Shown here one piece after another: positions 27,071 to 36,259 of a stretch of DNA of 64,000 nt (position 1 is its first letter; the number at the start of each line of letters is the position of its first letter). Where the stretch lies: NCBI GenBank assembly GCA_029379225.1, contig JAQYWR010000037.1, forward strand, positions 19,502 through 83,501. The letters are read 5' to 3'. Both the position numbers and the translations under genes were made by a program. The notes beneath the pieces are model-generated. The model had not been told where the DNA came from. It did no database searches and worked only from the letters and a program-made list of their open reading frames with translations. This DNA comes from Nostoc sp. S4. GTDB lineage: Bacteria > Cyanobacteriota > Cyanobacteriia > Cyanobacteriales > Nostocaceae.

Positions 27071-27130
27071 CAATACCTAATACCCAATATCTCAATCCCT
27101 AATCCCCAATTCCTAATCCCCAATCCCCCA
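27071..27130. repeat. CCCTAAT/CCCCAAT heptamer repeats
   Basis: Tandem 7-nt units (CTAATCCCCAATTCCTAATC) run up to 4 nt before the start codon at 27134, so the 5' untranslated region of that gene is made mostly of STRR units and lacks a clear Shine-Dalgarno. Confidence 0.75.
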
Positions 27131-27133
27131 CCG

Positions 27134-29482
27134 ATGGCAAACCGCTCGCGCAAGTTGACGCCAAAAACTTCTAAACTAAATCAACCTCGTACTGGTGCAA
27201 GCAAACGCGTCGTTAAAAAACTGCTTCAAAAACCAAAACGGGGAAGTTGGTTGTCGTCAATGCTAGCGATCGCAATTCTGTTGAGTAGTGCTAGTTTAGT
27301 TATGGCTTTTGCCTGGATTAGTATTCTCTTCATCTTCAATCCAGATCGAGTAAGCTGGCTAAATAAAATTTTACCTACATGGGCACAAATCCCCCTCGGT
27401 AACCATGAACGCCCCCAAACCCTTAAACAAATTCAACTCGATTTCAGGAAAAAAAAGCTCATAGTCGAGCAAATTCTGCCTTTGTATCAGGGAATAAAAA
27501 ACTCGTTTTTCATGCCAGTTTTTCAGCGGCGTGCTAATTGTGAATTTGATTGTCAAAAACTTGTTGAAATTAGGGTTTATCAACGCTCACAAGAGTTAGA
27601 GTTTAAGTCGGAGCCAGAAAATTATTATTATTTAGAAGCTCAATTACCAATAACTGGGCTAGAAGAATCCTCTGTAATTTCTACCTTGGTTGATGCAGCA
27701 TTAGAACCTCAGGATATCAGTACTCCCCTACCTTTAACTGAAGTACAACGCTTTGATGATAAGACGCCATCACCAGGGGTTTGGTTTAATTTGCGGGGAG
27801 AACGCCAACAAGGAACTAGTACTATCGCTTATGGTCAGATCGTATACTACAATCCAGAACGCAGCAATTTACAACAGATGTTGGCTTGGGCAAGTCCTAG
27901 CGGTCAATTACCCAAATGGCAGCAGGTAACTGGTGATGGAACAAAGGAGTTAGTTATCGATCAAACTGTAGGTTTGGAACCACACTTGCAGGTTTACCAA
28001 GTCAAGCCTGTGAAGTTATTTCTTAAACCAATTCAATTACAAGCAATTAGCCTCGAATCACCAGTCCTCAAAGATTCTGGATATCAAAATGCGTTATCAA
28101 TTGCCCGTAGCGGATTGTGGACACCAGCTTTTGAATGGTTGAAATTTATCAAAAAACAGCGTAAAGGATTACCAGAGGCGGCGCAAGCCCAAATGGATCT
28201 TATTCGCTTGCACTCTCAACTGACTAAATCCCAAGCTGAGAAAAGTTGGGCAAGTCCTAGCGAACAAGTACTGGCAGATTTAATTGATGGACGCTGGGAG
28301 AAAGCTTTACAGGTGTTTGAAGAGTCGGCACATAATGTGCAAGAAATTGCTACCCTGCTAAAAGCTGATGAAAAACGTTTATGGAATCGTACAGTAGCAG
28401 CGTTGCGGGTAAATCCAAATAGACCAGAGGTGCAAGCTTGGTTTGCCTTGATTTTAGCAGTTCAACAGGGGCAAGAAGCTGCTAATTCGTGGTTGAAGGC
28501 GCAACCACAAATTCCCAAAGATAGTCTTGTTTATATTCAAGGTCTGTTAGCAAAACTCAATGGTGAAGCTACTAAGTCGCAATCCCACCTTAGTCAGATT
28601 GTTGGTACAGTGCAACCAATCGGTGAAGTTACTAATAGCCAATGGCTACAACCAAATTCCCCAGCAGACTTGAAACTTACAGATAACGAAGTTTGGTATC
28701 AGGTACAAGTGAGTGCATTTTCTGACGGGAAACGCTGGCTAAATTTCCCTTTTGAGAATTTGAACCCACCCAAAACTTCCACTGCAAAATTTTTCTGGGA
28801 AACTTTGGGAATTAATTCTGACCCCCAAATGCAGATAGTGGTTTGGCTACCAAACGGACAACAGCAAATTACTATAGCTACTATCAAAGCGGTGCAACTA
28901 CGGGATAAAGTCTTGCGGCTACTAGTTGCTGCGCCAAAAATTCCAGAAAATCAAAACAATGTTCTCCAACCCAAACCCTTAGCCCTGACAAATTCAGCAC
29001 TGGAATGGGTGCAACCATCTCCCATTACTCTCCGAGAACTGTACGCACAAAATCCATCAGCGGTCAAGGTAATACTCTCGAGTGTGTGGGAATCTTTACA
29101 GAAGTCCGGCGAGGTTCCGCTTGGTGCTATTCCTAGCTTTGAACAAATACAAGAAAAGTTAAATGATTGGCCTGTTCAAGCTATTGATTTAACAAACAAC
29201 GGTAAGCCGGAGATAGTACTCACAATTTCAGGAACAACGATCGCATCCTTGAAGCAGCCACAATCTGGAATTGGCGAGAAAAACACAAATCAATCCTCTG
29301 ACCGCACTATCATTTTGTCCGATGGCAATCAAGTGATTTACACAGATTTTCAAAAAAATTCCTCTCAAAGATTATCTGCGATCGCCAAGCTTTCAGGGGT
29401 GCAATCCTTAGCTTTATTAGTAGAAAATGCCGATAAATATAGCCTCAAGCGCTGGTCAGAGAAAAATCAGCGCTTTGAATAG
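27134..29482 (+). CDS. Conserved cyanobacterial membrane-anchored hypothetical protein
   Basis: 782 residues. A basic N-terminus (~45 residues) is followed by a single membrane helix at about residues 45-68 (LAIAILLSSASLVMAFAWIS), then a large soluble part that would face the periplasm or lumen. Middle segments rich in helices (AFEWLKFIKKQRKGLPEAAQ; HNVQEIATLLKADEKRLW) resemble TPR-like repeats, and a late segment (QAIDLTNNGKPEIVLTIS) resembles FG-GAP/integrin-like repeats. No catalytic motif is seen. I do not recognise a function. An STRR tract replaces the usual ribosome-binding region. Confidence 0.75.
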   Translation: MANRSRKLTPKTSKLNQPRTGASKRVVKKLLQKPKRGSWLSSMLAIAILLSSASLVMAFAWISILFIFNPDRVSWLNKILPTWAQIPLGNHERPQTLKQIQLDFRKKKLIVEQILPLYQGIKNSFFMPVFQRRANCEFDCQKLVEIRVYQRSQELEFKSEPENYYYLEAQLPITGLEESSVISTLVDAALEPQDISTPLPLTEVQRFDDKTPSPGVWFNLRGERQQGTSTIAYGQIVYYNPERSNLQQMLAWASPSGQLPKWQQVTGDGTKELVIDQTVGLEPHLQVYQVKPVKLFLKPIQLQAISLESPVLKDSGYQNALSIARSGLWTPAFEWLKFIKKQRKGLPEAAQAQMDLIRLHSQLTKSQAEKSWASPSEQVLADLIDGRWEKALQVFEESAHNVQEIATLLKADEKRLWNRTVAALRVNPNRPEVQAWFALILAVQQGQEAANSWLKAQPQIPKDSLVYIQGLLAKLNGEATKSQSHLSQIVGTVQPIGEVTNSQWLQPNSPADLKLTDNEVWYQVQVSAFSDGKRWLNFPFENLNPPKTSTAKFFWETLGINSDPQMQIVVWLPNGQQQITIATIKAVQLRDKVLRLLVAAPKIPENQNNVLQPKPLALTNSALEWVQPSPITLRELYAQNPSAVKVILSSVWESLQKSGEVPLGAIPSFEQIQEKLNDWPVQAIDLTNNGKPEIVLTISGTTIASLKQPQSGIGEKNTNQSSDRTIILSDGNQVIYTDFQKNSSQRLSAIAKLSGVQSLALLVENADKYSLKRWSEKNQRFE

Positions 29483-29563
29483 CAGGCACTTACTAAAATT
29501 TAGCCCAGAGACGTGCTGGCGTTAGCGTAGCCCGTCGTAGACATCGTCATCTAAAATCGTAAC

Positions 29564-29755
29564 TTATTCTTTTTCGCTAGTTGCAGCTAAACGTTGGTGG
29601 TTCAGGTTTTCCAACTGTTGCAAGAGTGAGTCTACCTCTGCTTGTAAATGCATAAATTTAGCTTGCTGATCGTCTTGATAATAAGACTTGGTTAACTTAC
29701 TAACTAAGCTAGTTTGGGACTCGCGATCGGAAACACTGGATAAACAAGTAGGCAT
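29564..29755 (-). CDS. Small conserved coiled-coil protein
   Basis: 63 residues from ATG 29755 (MPTCLSSVSDRESQ). The second half (KFMHLQAEVDSLLQQLENLN) has heptad spacing of Leu/Val and predicts a short coiled coil. Small proteins like this are widespread in filamentous cyanobacteria, with no known function. Convergent with the 782-residue gene. Confidence 0.6.
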   Translation of the reverse strand: MPTCLSSVSDRESQTSLVSKLTKSYYQDDQQAKFMHLQAEVDSLLQQLENLNHQRLAATSEKE

Positions 29756-29861
29756 CTTTAATTAAATCCGCTTTCTTAAACTCACACCATTAGAAATATT
29801 ATAATAAGCCCATTTTAAGATTTATTAAAATATTATGAATTTTAAATCATATAGTCTAATA

Positions 29862-29997
29862 GATTTCAGGTTCGATAATAACAGACGGTAATCGTAATGG
29901 CTCTGTTCCAACATAGAGAGCAGAGGTCTATGGCAACCCCTGAGGCTTTAAGGAAGGGGCTTCAGGTGCAGAAGGCAATAATTAATAATTAATGCCT
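29862..29997 (+). ncRNA. Candidate structured RNA of unknown class
   Basis: Three successive stems can form: CTCTG (29901-29905) with CAGAG (29921-29925), CCTGAGGC (29939-29946) with GGCTTCAGG-type bases (29959-29966), and AGGCA (29973-29977) with TGCCT (29993-29997). The loop of stem 2 holds AAGGAAGG, which resembles a Shine-Dalgarno sequence. A TATAGT hexamer stands at 29850. The GGCAACCCC and AGGTGC blocks recall parts of S-box RNAs, but the other S-box elements are missing. It may be a small RNA or a leader element for the threonine synthase 330 nt downstream. Confidence 0.3.
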
Positions 29998-30265
29998 AAT
30001 GACAAACTCTCCACTCCTTATGATAGACTTACATCCTAATTGACACTCCCCGGTCTATCACAAAACAAAACTTCACTTAAGCGTAAACGCCTTTAACCGT
30101 TTTCATCCCTAGCGTCAACGCACAGGATTTCCAAAGAGTATTCTTATAAAATAAAAATGGCAAGTGGAACGCCTTGTACCACAAAAAATAATATTCTGAA
30201 TAATAATGTTGGAATTAAAGGGCTGAGAACTCGGAATTGGGTATTGGAAACTGCAAAATAACTAA

Positions 30266-30303
30266 TTTCCTAGTCCCTAGTCGCTAGTCCCTAATCCCTA
30301 ATC
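30266..30303. repeat. CCCTAGT/CCCTAAT heptamer repeats
   Basis: Five or more 7-nt units (CTAGTCCCTAGTCGCTAGTC, then CCTAATCCCTAAT) lie 25 nt before the GTG start of the second threonine synthase. Confidence 0.75.
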
Positions 30304-30327
30304 TGTAATTAAAGAATTTTAAATCCT

Positions 30328-31419
30328 GTGACTTTGAGCCTGTCTGCTGCTAAATCTCATCGCCAACCTTGGCCCGGACTGATAGAAGCCTATCGCCAAC
30401 ACTTGCCTGTCAGCGAAACAACCCCGGTTGTCACTCTGTTGGAGGGTAATACACCCCTAATACCAGTGCCAGCGATCGCAGAACGTATTGGCAGACAAGT
30501 ACGTGTGTTTGTCAAATACGACGGTCTCAATCCCACCGGCAGCTTCAAAGACCGAGGGATGACTATGGCAATTTCTAAAGCGAAGGAAGCAGGAGCAAAA
30601 GCAGTTATTTGTGCCAGCACTGGCAATACCTCTGCTGCTGCTGCCGCTTATGCTACGCGTGGCGGAATGAGTGCTTTTGTGCTGATTCCTGATGGCTATG
30701 TAGCATTAGGTAAGTTAGCCCAAGCTTTAGTCTACGGAGCAGAAGTATTAGCAATTAAAGGAAATTTTGACCAAGCTTTAGAAATTGTCCGCGAAATGGC
30801 CGAAAGCTATCCCGTGACTTTGGTGAATTCGGTTAATCCGTATCGCTTGGAAGGACAAAAAACAGCAGCCTTTGAAATCGTCGATGTGCTGGGTGATGCC
30901 CCAGACTGGCTATGCATTCCCGTGGGTAATGCAGGCAATATAACAGCATATTGGATGGGATTTTGTCAATATCATCAAGCGGGAAAATGCGATCGCCTAC
31001 CCAAGATGATGGGATTCCAAGCCGCAGGTGCAGCCCCTTTAGTACACGGTCAGCCAGTGGCGCATCCCGAAACCATCGCCACAGCAATTCGCATTGGTAA
31101 CCCTGCTAGTTGGGAATTAGCGATCGCCGCTCAATCTGCCAGTCAGGGAAAATTCCACGCCGTTACCGATGCAGAGATTTTGGACGCTTATCGACTTTTG
31201 GCAGCATCAGAAGGCGTCTTCTGCGAACCTGCTAGCGCTGCTTCTGTAGCTGGCTTGTTACAAGTGAAAGACCAAATTCCCACAGGGGCAACAGTGGTTT
31301 GCGTCCTCACAGGCAATGGTTTAAAAGACCCAGATACAGCCATTAAGCACAATCAAAGTCAATTTAAACAGGGTATTGCAGCGGAACTCAAAGCAGTAGC
31401 CGAGGCAATGGGATTTTAG
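30328..31419 (+). CDS. thrC: Threonine synthase, second copy (short form)
   Basis: 363 residues from a GTG start (MTLSLSAAKSHRQPWPGLIE). PLP lysine is Lys74 in GSFKDRGMT. STGNTSAAAAAYATRGG binds substrate, and LTGNGLKD near the C-terminus is typical of the family. The zinc-ribbon N-terminus of the copy at 21537 is absent. Both copies keep all catalytic segments, so they may be alternative forms for different conditions. Upstream are a heptamer repeat tract and a possible structured RNA. Threonine is made from O-phosphohomoserine. Confidence 0.93.
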   Translation: MTLSLSAAKSHRQPWPGLIEAYRQHLPVSETTPVVTLLEGNTPLIPVPAIAERIGRQVRVFVKYDGLNPTGSFKDRGMTMAISKAKEAGAKAVICASTGNTSAAAAAYATRGGMSAFVLIPDGYVALGKLAQALVYGAEVLAIKGNFDQALEIVREMAESYPVTLVNSVNPYRLEGQKTAAFEIVDVLGDAPDWLCIPVGNAGNITAYWMGFCQYHQAGKCDRLPKMMGFQAAGAAPLVHGQPVAHPETIATAIRIGNPASWELAIAAQSASQGKFHAVTDAEILDAYRLLAASEGVFCEPASAASVAGLLQVKDQIPTGATVVCVLTGNGLKDPDTAIKHNQSQFKQGIAAELKAVAEAMGF

Positions 31420-31435
31420 GTCAGGCAAACTTCTG

Positions 31436-31523
31436 ATATCATGTCCGCTTAATTACTTATTATTAAAATTTCTGTGCCTCAGAGCGTCAGCCTAAATGAT
31501 AAGTTTTTGAACAGACATGATAT
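31436..31523. repeat. Inverted repeat flanking convergent gene ends
   Basis: ATATCATGTC (31436-31445) and GACATGATAT (31514-31523) are perfect 10-nt arms with a 68-nt loop between the second threonine synthase and the RTX-like gene. It could form a hairpin terminator for both. Confidence 0.45.
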
Positions 31524-31538
31524 GATAGCTAATCGCGA

Positions 31539-32207
31539 TTAGACAACCACAAAGTTGTTTTTGGTTAGTGACACCCCAGCAGATAGTTGTGCAAATTGTA
31601 CCTGAGTAAATGCACCCGCACTACCATCTTGGTCAAAGTACAGCGCACCTGTAGTATTGTCATAGATAAATCGTTGAGCGATCGTCGTTGCAGATGTTCC
31701 AAGTGCAAACTGACTAGCCAAAAGCGAACCTATTGATAAACCGCCACCAAAACCAGCAGCCGATACTTGAATCCGTTCATTAGTGGCGTTGAAGTCATAA
31801 ATACTATCAACACCTTGATTGTAACTATTTGAATGGTCAGCATTCAAGATATCGTCACCAGCTCCACCCTTGAGGGTGTTATTGCCTGAAGCGGCATTGC
31901 CATACTCGCCAGAAGCACTAATAGTATCATTGCCATCGCTTCCAGAGAGTAGATTATCGCCTGATGAATAGTCAACATTCAAGTTATCGTCACCAGCACC
32001 ACCGTTGAGAGTGTTATTCCCACTACCACCAATGAGAGTATCATTTCCCCCGCCACTAGTTAAGGTGTCGTTACCTTGATTACCTGTGATGCGATCGCTC
32101 CCCGCCAGACTGTTAATCATGTCTGCTAAGTCACTGCCTATTAACGTATCATTACCATTAGTGCCGTTGAAAGACGAGAGGTTGAAAACTGCTGTATTCA
32201 GTGCCAT
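31539..32207 (-). CDS. Haemolysin-type (RTX) calcium-binding repeat protein
   Basis: 222 residues. Residues ~15-125 contain repeated nonapeptides (GNDTLIGSD, GNQGNDTLT, GGSGNNTLNGGAGDDNLNV) that bind Ca2+ in a parallel beta-roll. The C-terminal part (IYDNTTGALYFDQDGSAG, then KNNFVVV) is the tail found in many cyanobacterial RTX proteins and serves as type I secretion signal. There is no N-terminal signal peptide, as expected for this route. It is small, with no enzymatic domain. No secretion genes are nearby. Confidence 0.88.
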   Translation of the reverse strand: MALNTAVFNLSSFNGTNGNDTLIGSDLADMINSLAGSDRITGNQGNDTLTSGGGNDTLIGGSGNNTLNGGAGDDNLNVDYSSGDNLLSGSDGNDTISASGEYGNAASGNNTLKGGAGDDILNADHSNSYNQGVDSIYDFNATNERIQVSAAGFGGGLSIGSLLASQFALGTSATTIAQRFIYDNTTGALYFDQDGSAGAFTQVQFAQLSAGVSLTKNNFVVV

Positions 32208-33318
32208 TGTTGTTGATTTCTCTTGTTGTTTCCTAATTAGATAATGAGCTAATGTTATATAGCAGCAGGGCTAGAGCCGCTCACTAAATAGTGAATCTTT
32301 ATGAAAAAAAACTATAGCTTTTCCTAAGCAAATGAAGTACATCGAAATTTTTGGTCGAGCTTAATGGCTTTGAAAATGTACCTTACCAGATTGGGAACCG
32401 CTATAATAAATAACTATTAGTTTATTAGCTAATCACTCTTTTTTATTCTCATTAGAGAATATTTAAAATTGGTCACAAACAATGATTTTTTAGCTTTACT
32501 AAGCAAGTGAGACTTTAAAAAAATTAAATTCAGCATCTTATTTTTATTTATTCAGAGGTAGAAAAGCTGTTTACAAACAATATCTGTAAAGGAGATAAAG
32601 AAATATTTTTGGTTTATTTAAAGAATGTTATCCAGTTGATTCAGATGTACAATTTAAAAATTGATATCGAATTTTAAACCTCGTCTATTTTGAAAAGAAG
32701 GAGTAATACAGCACAAAAGCCCACTAGTACTATGTGAAAGCATCTTGCTCCCACTCTTTTAAAAATTATACTTTTAAAAAAAATGTAGTTTAGTATCTAA
32801 ATAGAGGTAATTTAATACATTAATAAAAGTTAGCGAACTTATATCACTATAGTCAGATAAAAATTAGGAATTTTATAAAATATAAATAAGCTAGACAAAA
32901 AAGCTTTATTGTTAAAATTAAAAATATAATTAACTGTTTGAAATTTCAGAGACTATTTATAAAGTAAATCTTAAGATAGAGTATGTTATGGCTTTGCTAT
33001 CACGCACCATGTAAATAATGATGCTTGATAGCGCTTTCATCATCTTTTTCATAACAAATTATCTAAAAATATGTGCCTAAAACACCTTAAGATAATTTTA
33101 TTTTTACTTGAGAAATGACCTCTAAGTCTTATGTAGCCAGGATTAATGCTTTTTTGTCTGGAGAGAGTGATTAAAGAGCAATAATATTTGCCAATCAATA
33201 TTACGATCGCTGTGCAAACCGCCTTGATTCATTTCCATGACGGCAATCCTAGAAGCAAGTCTTTGAGAAACGAGGTGAATAAATGCTTGAAAGCAGGTAT
33301 AGCAAAGTGCCCAATTAG
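32208..33318. other. 1.1-kb AT-rich intergenic region
   Basis: No gene-like frame. It is divergent upstream sequence of the RTX-like gene plus the downstream side of the coiled-coil gene. A GCTATCA/TGATAGC inverted repeat lies near 32997-33030. A frame at 33188-33415 overlaps the next gene antisense and has no coding character. Nothing else is supported. Confidence 0.45.
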
Positions 33319-33804
33319 TTATTTTATCTGGTCTCCCCCTGCTCTGGCTGCTCGCTCCTGTGTCAAACTATCAATAGCATCACCCAAGGCAGTAGTCAGA
33401 CTTTTGCGAGTTTGAGCATGGTTTTCCTGCTCAGTTTTCAAGGCTTGCAAAAGGCGATCGCGTTCTTTGATGGCAGCGAGCAGTTTAGCTTGTAATTCCT
33501 CCACAGATTGTGACTGTTCTATTTCTTGTTGGATAGCTGTGACTGATGTATCAACCAGTGTCCCTGTCTCCAAGCCTTGGAGTTTATGTAAATCTGCCTT
33601 CAGAGATACGATCGCCTGTTGGGACAATTGGGCATCTGTGCGTCGTTGTTCTGCTTCTGTGTTATAAAGCTGACGCCATTTTTGGGCACTTTCCCAAGCA
33701 GCATCGCGCTCGTGTTGAAGTTCCGCCATCTGCTGTTTGAGTGTCTGAATTTCTGTCAACCACTGTTGTGTTAAAGCTGTCCCTTGATTAATATTTTCAA
33801 CCAT
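33319..33804 (-). CDS. Conserved coiled-coil hypothetical protein
   Basis: 161 residues, almost all predicted coiled coil: TLKQQMAELQHERDAAWESA, KWRQLYNTEAEQRRTDAQL, VEELQAKLLAAIKERDRLL and HAQTRKSLTTALGDAIDSL. No signal peptide or membrane helix. Divergent from murF, with a repeat tract between the two. Function unknown. Confidence 0.7.
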   Translation of the reverse strand: MVENINQGTALTQQWLTEIQTLKQQMAELQHERDAAWESAQKWRQLYNTEAEQRRTDAQLSQQAIVSLKADLHKLQGLETGTLVDTSVTAIQQEIEQSQSVEELQAKLLAAIKERDRLLQALKTEQENHAQTRKSLTTALGDAIDSLTQERAARAGGDQIK

Positions 33805-33824
33805 ACAACTGTTAATTGATGACT

Positions 33825-33860
33825 TTTGACGGTTGACTGTTAACCGTCAACCGTCAACAG
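33825..33860. repeat. GTTGAC/GTCAAC repeat with dyad symmetry
   Basis: TGACGGTTGACTGTTAACCG followed by TCAACCGTCAACAG forms a self-complementary tract between divergent genes. Related GTTGACTGTTAAC tracts occur at 3550-3580 and 52376-52410, so this is a repeat family rather than a gene-specific operator. Confidence 0.6.
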
Positions 33861-33944
33861 CTTAACTGAAAATTACTGTAAACCAGAAGCGCTATGAATC
33901 GGATTGTGTCATAATTCGATTTTATAATTTTCAAGTCTCTATTT

Positions 33945-35300
33945 ATGCCTTGTTCTGCCACCCTAGCTCAACTGGTCGAAGTTCTTTTAGCTCGTCCTGT
34001 AAATTTGCATGAAACTGGTTTAACACAAATCAGTAACGGTATACAAACAGATACGCGTATTTTGAAGCCGGGTGAAGTGTTTGTGGCTTTACGAGGCGAT
34101 AAGTTTGATGGACATGAATTTGTGCCAACAGCGATCGCTAAGGGTGCAATAGCTGCAATTGTAGATCGGGAATACGAAAATCCGGGATTTCCTGTATTGC
34201 AGGTATCAGACACCCTCAAGGCGTATCAGAAAATTGGCAGATGGTGGCGCGATCGCTTTGAGATTCCTGTAATTGGGGTTACAGGTTCCGTAGGCAAAAC
34301 TACTACTAAAGAATTAATTGCGGCAGTTTTAGGAATAAAAGGAGCGGTTCACAAAACTCATGGCAATTACAATAATGAAATCGGTGTCCCGAAGACTCTC
34401 CTAGAACTGGGTGCAGAACATGACTACGCTGTGATTGAAATGGCGATGCGCGGTAAGGGACAAATTGCCGAACTCACACAAATAGCGCGTCCTACTATTG
34501 GAGTGATTACCAATGTGGGGACGGCACATATTGAGTTATTGGGTTCCGAAGAAGCAATTGCCGAAGCCAAATGTGAGTTATTAGCCGAAATGCCTGCTGA
34601 TAGTGTAGCAGTTCTCAATTACGACAATCCCTTATTAATGACTACGGCGGCGAAATTTTGGACAGGAGAAGTCATAACTTACGGCTTTTCTGGGGGAAAT
34701 ATTTTAGGACTATCAATTAATAACGAAACTGTAGAAGTTGCAGGAATCCAACTGCCTTTACCGTTACCTGGTCGTCACAATGCGACTAATTTCTTAGCGG
34801 CTTTAGCTGTGGCAAAAGTTTTAGGAATTGATTGGGCAAGCTTGAAAGCAGGCGTAGTGGTGGATATGCCGACAGGGCGATCGCAGCAGTTTAGTTTGCC
34901 CAACGATGTACTAATTTTAGATGAGACATATAATGCTGCACCAGAAGCGATGTTAGCAGCATTGCAATTATTGGCAGATACACCAGGAAAGCGAAAAATT
35001 GCCGTATTGGGTGCAATGAAAGAATTAGGAGAGCGCTCCCCACAGTTGCACCAGCGAGTGGGAGAAACAGTGCGAAAGTTGAAATTAGACGGTTTGTTGG
35101 TGTTGGTAGATGGAGAAGATGCCGAAGCGATTGCTAAAAGTGCCGAAGGTATTCCATCGGAGTGCTTTGCAACTCATGGGGAATTGGTGGCGAGATTGAA
35201 GACATTTGTACAAGCAGGCGATCGTTTACTGTTCAAAGCCGCACATTCAGTGGGGCTAGATCGGGTTGTTAATCAGTTACGTGCAGAATATCCCAAATGA
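33945..35300 (+). CDS. murF: UDP-N-acetylmuramoyl-tripeptide--D-Ala-D-Ala ligase
   Basis: 451 residues, the usual MurF length. N-terminal domain binds UDP-MurNAc-tripeptide (SNGIQTDTRILKPGEVFVAL). The central ATPase domain has the P-loop GVTGSVGKTTTKELI at ~107-121 and THGNYNNEIGVPKTLL. The C-terminal domain has the Mur ligase signature DETYNAAPEAMLAAL. MurF adds D-Ala-D-Ala in the last cytoplasmic step of the peptidoglycan precursor pathway. Its stop overlaps the ATG of a decayed acetyltransferase fragment. Confidence 0.96.
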   Translation: MPCSATLAQLVEVLLARPVNLHETGLTQISNGIQTDTRILKPGEVFVALRGDKFDGHEFVPTAIAKGAIAAIVDREYENPGFPVLQVSDTLKAYQKIGRWWRDRFEIPVIGVTGSVGKTTTKELIAAVLGIKGAVHKTHGNYNNEIGVPKTLLELGAEHDYAVIEMAMRGKGQIAELTQIARPTIGVITNVGTAHIELLGSEEAIAEAKCELLAEMPADSVAVLNYDNPLLMTTAAKFWTGEVITYGFSGGNILGLSINNETVEVAGIQLPLPLPGRHNATNFLAALAVAKVLGIDWASLKAGVVVDMPTGRSQQFSLPNDVLILDETYNAAPEAMLAALQLLADTPGKRKIAVLGAMKELGERSPQLHQRVGETVRKLKLDGLLVLVDGEDAEAIAKSAEGIPSECFATHGELVARLKTFVQAGDRLLFKAAHSVGLDRVVNQLRAEYPK

Positions 35301-35405
35301 TACCCCTACAAACCCAACGTCTGATACGCTGGCGAGCGTCAAGTTGTACGTTATTTGACTTTTGGTCCTAATAGCGAGGAAGATATAGCGATCGCAGATA
35401 AGTAA
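35297..35405 (+). pseudogene. Remnant of a GNAT-type acetyltransferase
   Basis: An ATG overlapping the murF stop begins MIPLQTQRLIRWRAS, the common N-terminus of RimJ/RimL-like GNAT proteins. After a frame change the sequence reads VVRYLTFGPNSEEDIAIAD before TAA, which matches the family segment that comes ~30 residues later. The parts between and after are lost. It is a collapsed gene with at least one internal deletion and one frameshift. Confidence 0.55.
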
Positions 35406-36259
35406 GTCGGCACAATAAAACCAAACCATGTGAAGAAAGATTAACTAGACTAAAACTCTCTTTCCTCCAGCAAGAACTGCCCTCTGCCTCCTGCCTTACC
35501 TCAACGATAAATTTTCCTACCCACCTACTTAAGTTAGGACACCAAGTATTTCAACCATAGGTCAGCCCCTACGGGGAAGTCAAAAGTCACGCATTCAAAA
35601 CCTCAGAAATAAATTTTGGTGAGTAAAAATTGATTCAAACATATCAATAAATGTAAATGTAAGCTTAAGTAAATTTCTTTTTCAGAAAAATTATCCTGTA
35701 ACAATTTATTTAGAACCATTAGTTGCGTACTTTTGCAAGTAAAAGTTATAAATTTTATCAGAATTCATCTGAATTGAGACTTTTTTAACTTAAGGAAAAA
35801 TTAACAATATCCTTACCCTTTATCTGAAAAGCATTAATAATATCAAAGATTTTTGTTGTACGTATACTTCAAGTGTATTTACGTAATATTACTGATTTAC
35901 AACCGCATATTTACGGTGAAGATAGTTGAGTGTTGTTTTCAAAGACATCACTTACAAAGTTTGTAAAAAAAAGACAAAATTTATCTACGAATTCAGAAAT
36001 TGACTGCTAGAACAGTCTTGATTCTGACAAGATACATTTGCCCTCCTAATTTAGTGGAATTAGAGTTAGCATCCGAGTATGTTAGTAAACTTTATGACAA
36101 GTATATACTCGCAGTCCAAGAATAAGTCTGTTAGTGTTCGCTCCCTCAGATTGGCGATCGCGTCTTGAATAACGATATTGCTCAAGCAAAACTCCTCTGA
36201 TTATCTGGAGATATTGCCACACAGATCTATGTCAAAGAGTAAACTTTAAGGAGTAACCG
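35406..36259. other. Upstream region of the sugar-oxidation island
   Basis: No coding signal on either strand. It is AT-rich, especially 35610-35930, and should contain the promoter of the GMC gene. AAGGAG at 36248-36253 is a good ribosome-binding site for ATG 36260. Confidence 0.45.

Larger units (their letters stand above)
29756..30327. other. Intergenic region before the second threonine synthase
   Basis: 570 bases without a protein gene. It contains the structured RNA candidate at 29862-29997 and an STRR tract at 30266-30303. The stretch from 30000 to 30260 shows nothing I can support. Confidence 0.5.

Noticed and set aside
27060..27130. Tandem repeats considered as a CRISPR array
   Set aside because: Units are only ~7 nt with no spacers of constant length and no cas genes. 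They fit STRR.
29895..29980. S-box (SAM-I) riboswitch
   Set aside because: Only GGCAACC and AGGTGC match. The GAGGGA/UGGCCC kink-turn and pseudoknot parts are missing, and the downstream gene makes threonine, not methionine. Kept only as an unknown RNA candidate.
33188..33415. 75-codon frame overlapping the coiled-coil gene
   Set aside because: Mostly antisense to the coiled-coil gene, which has clear heptads. This frame has no family pattern.
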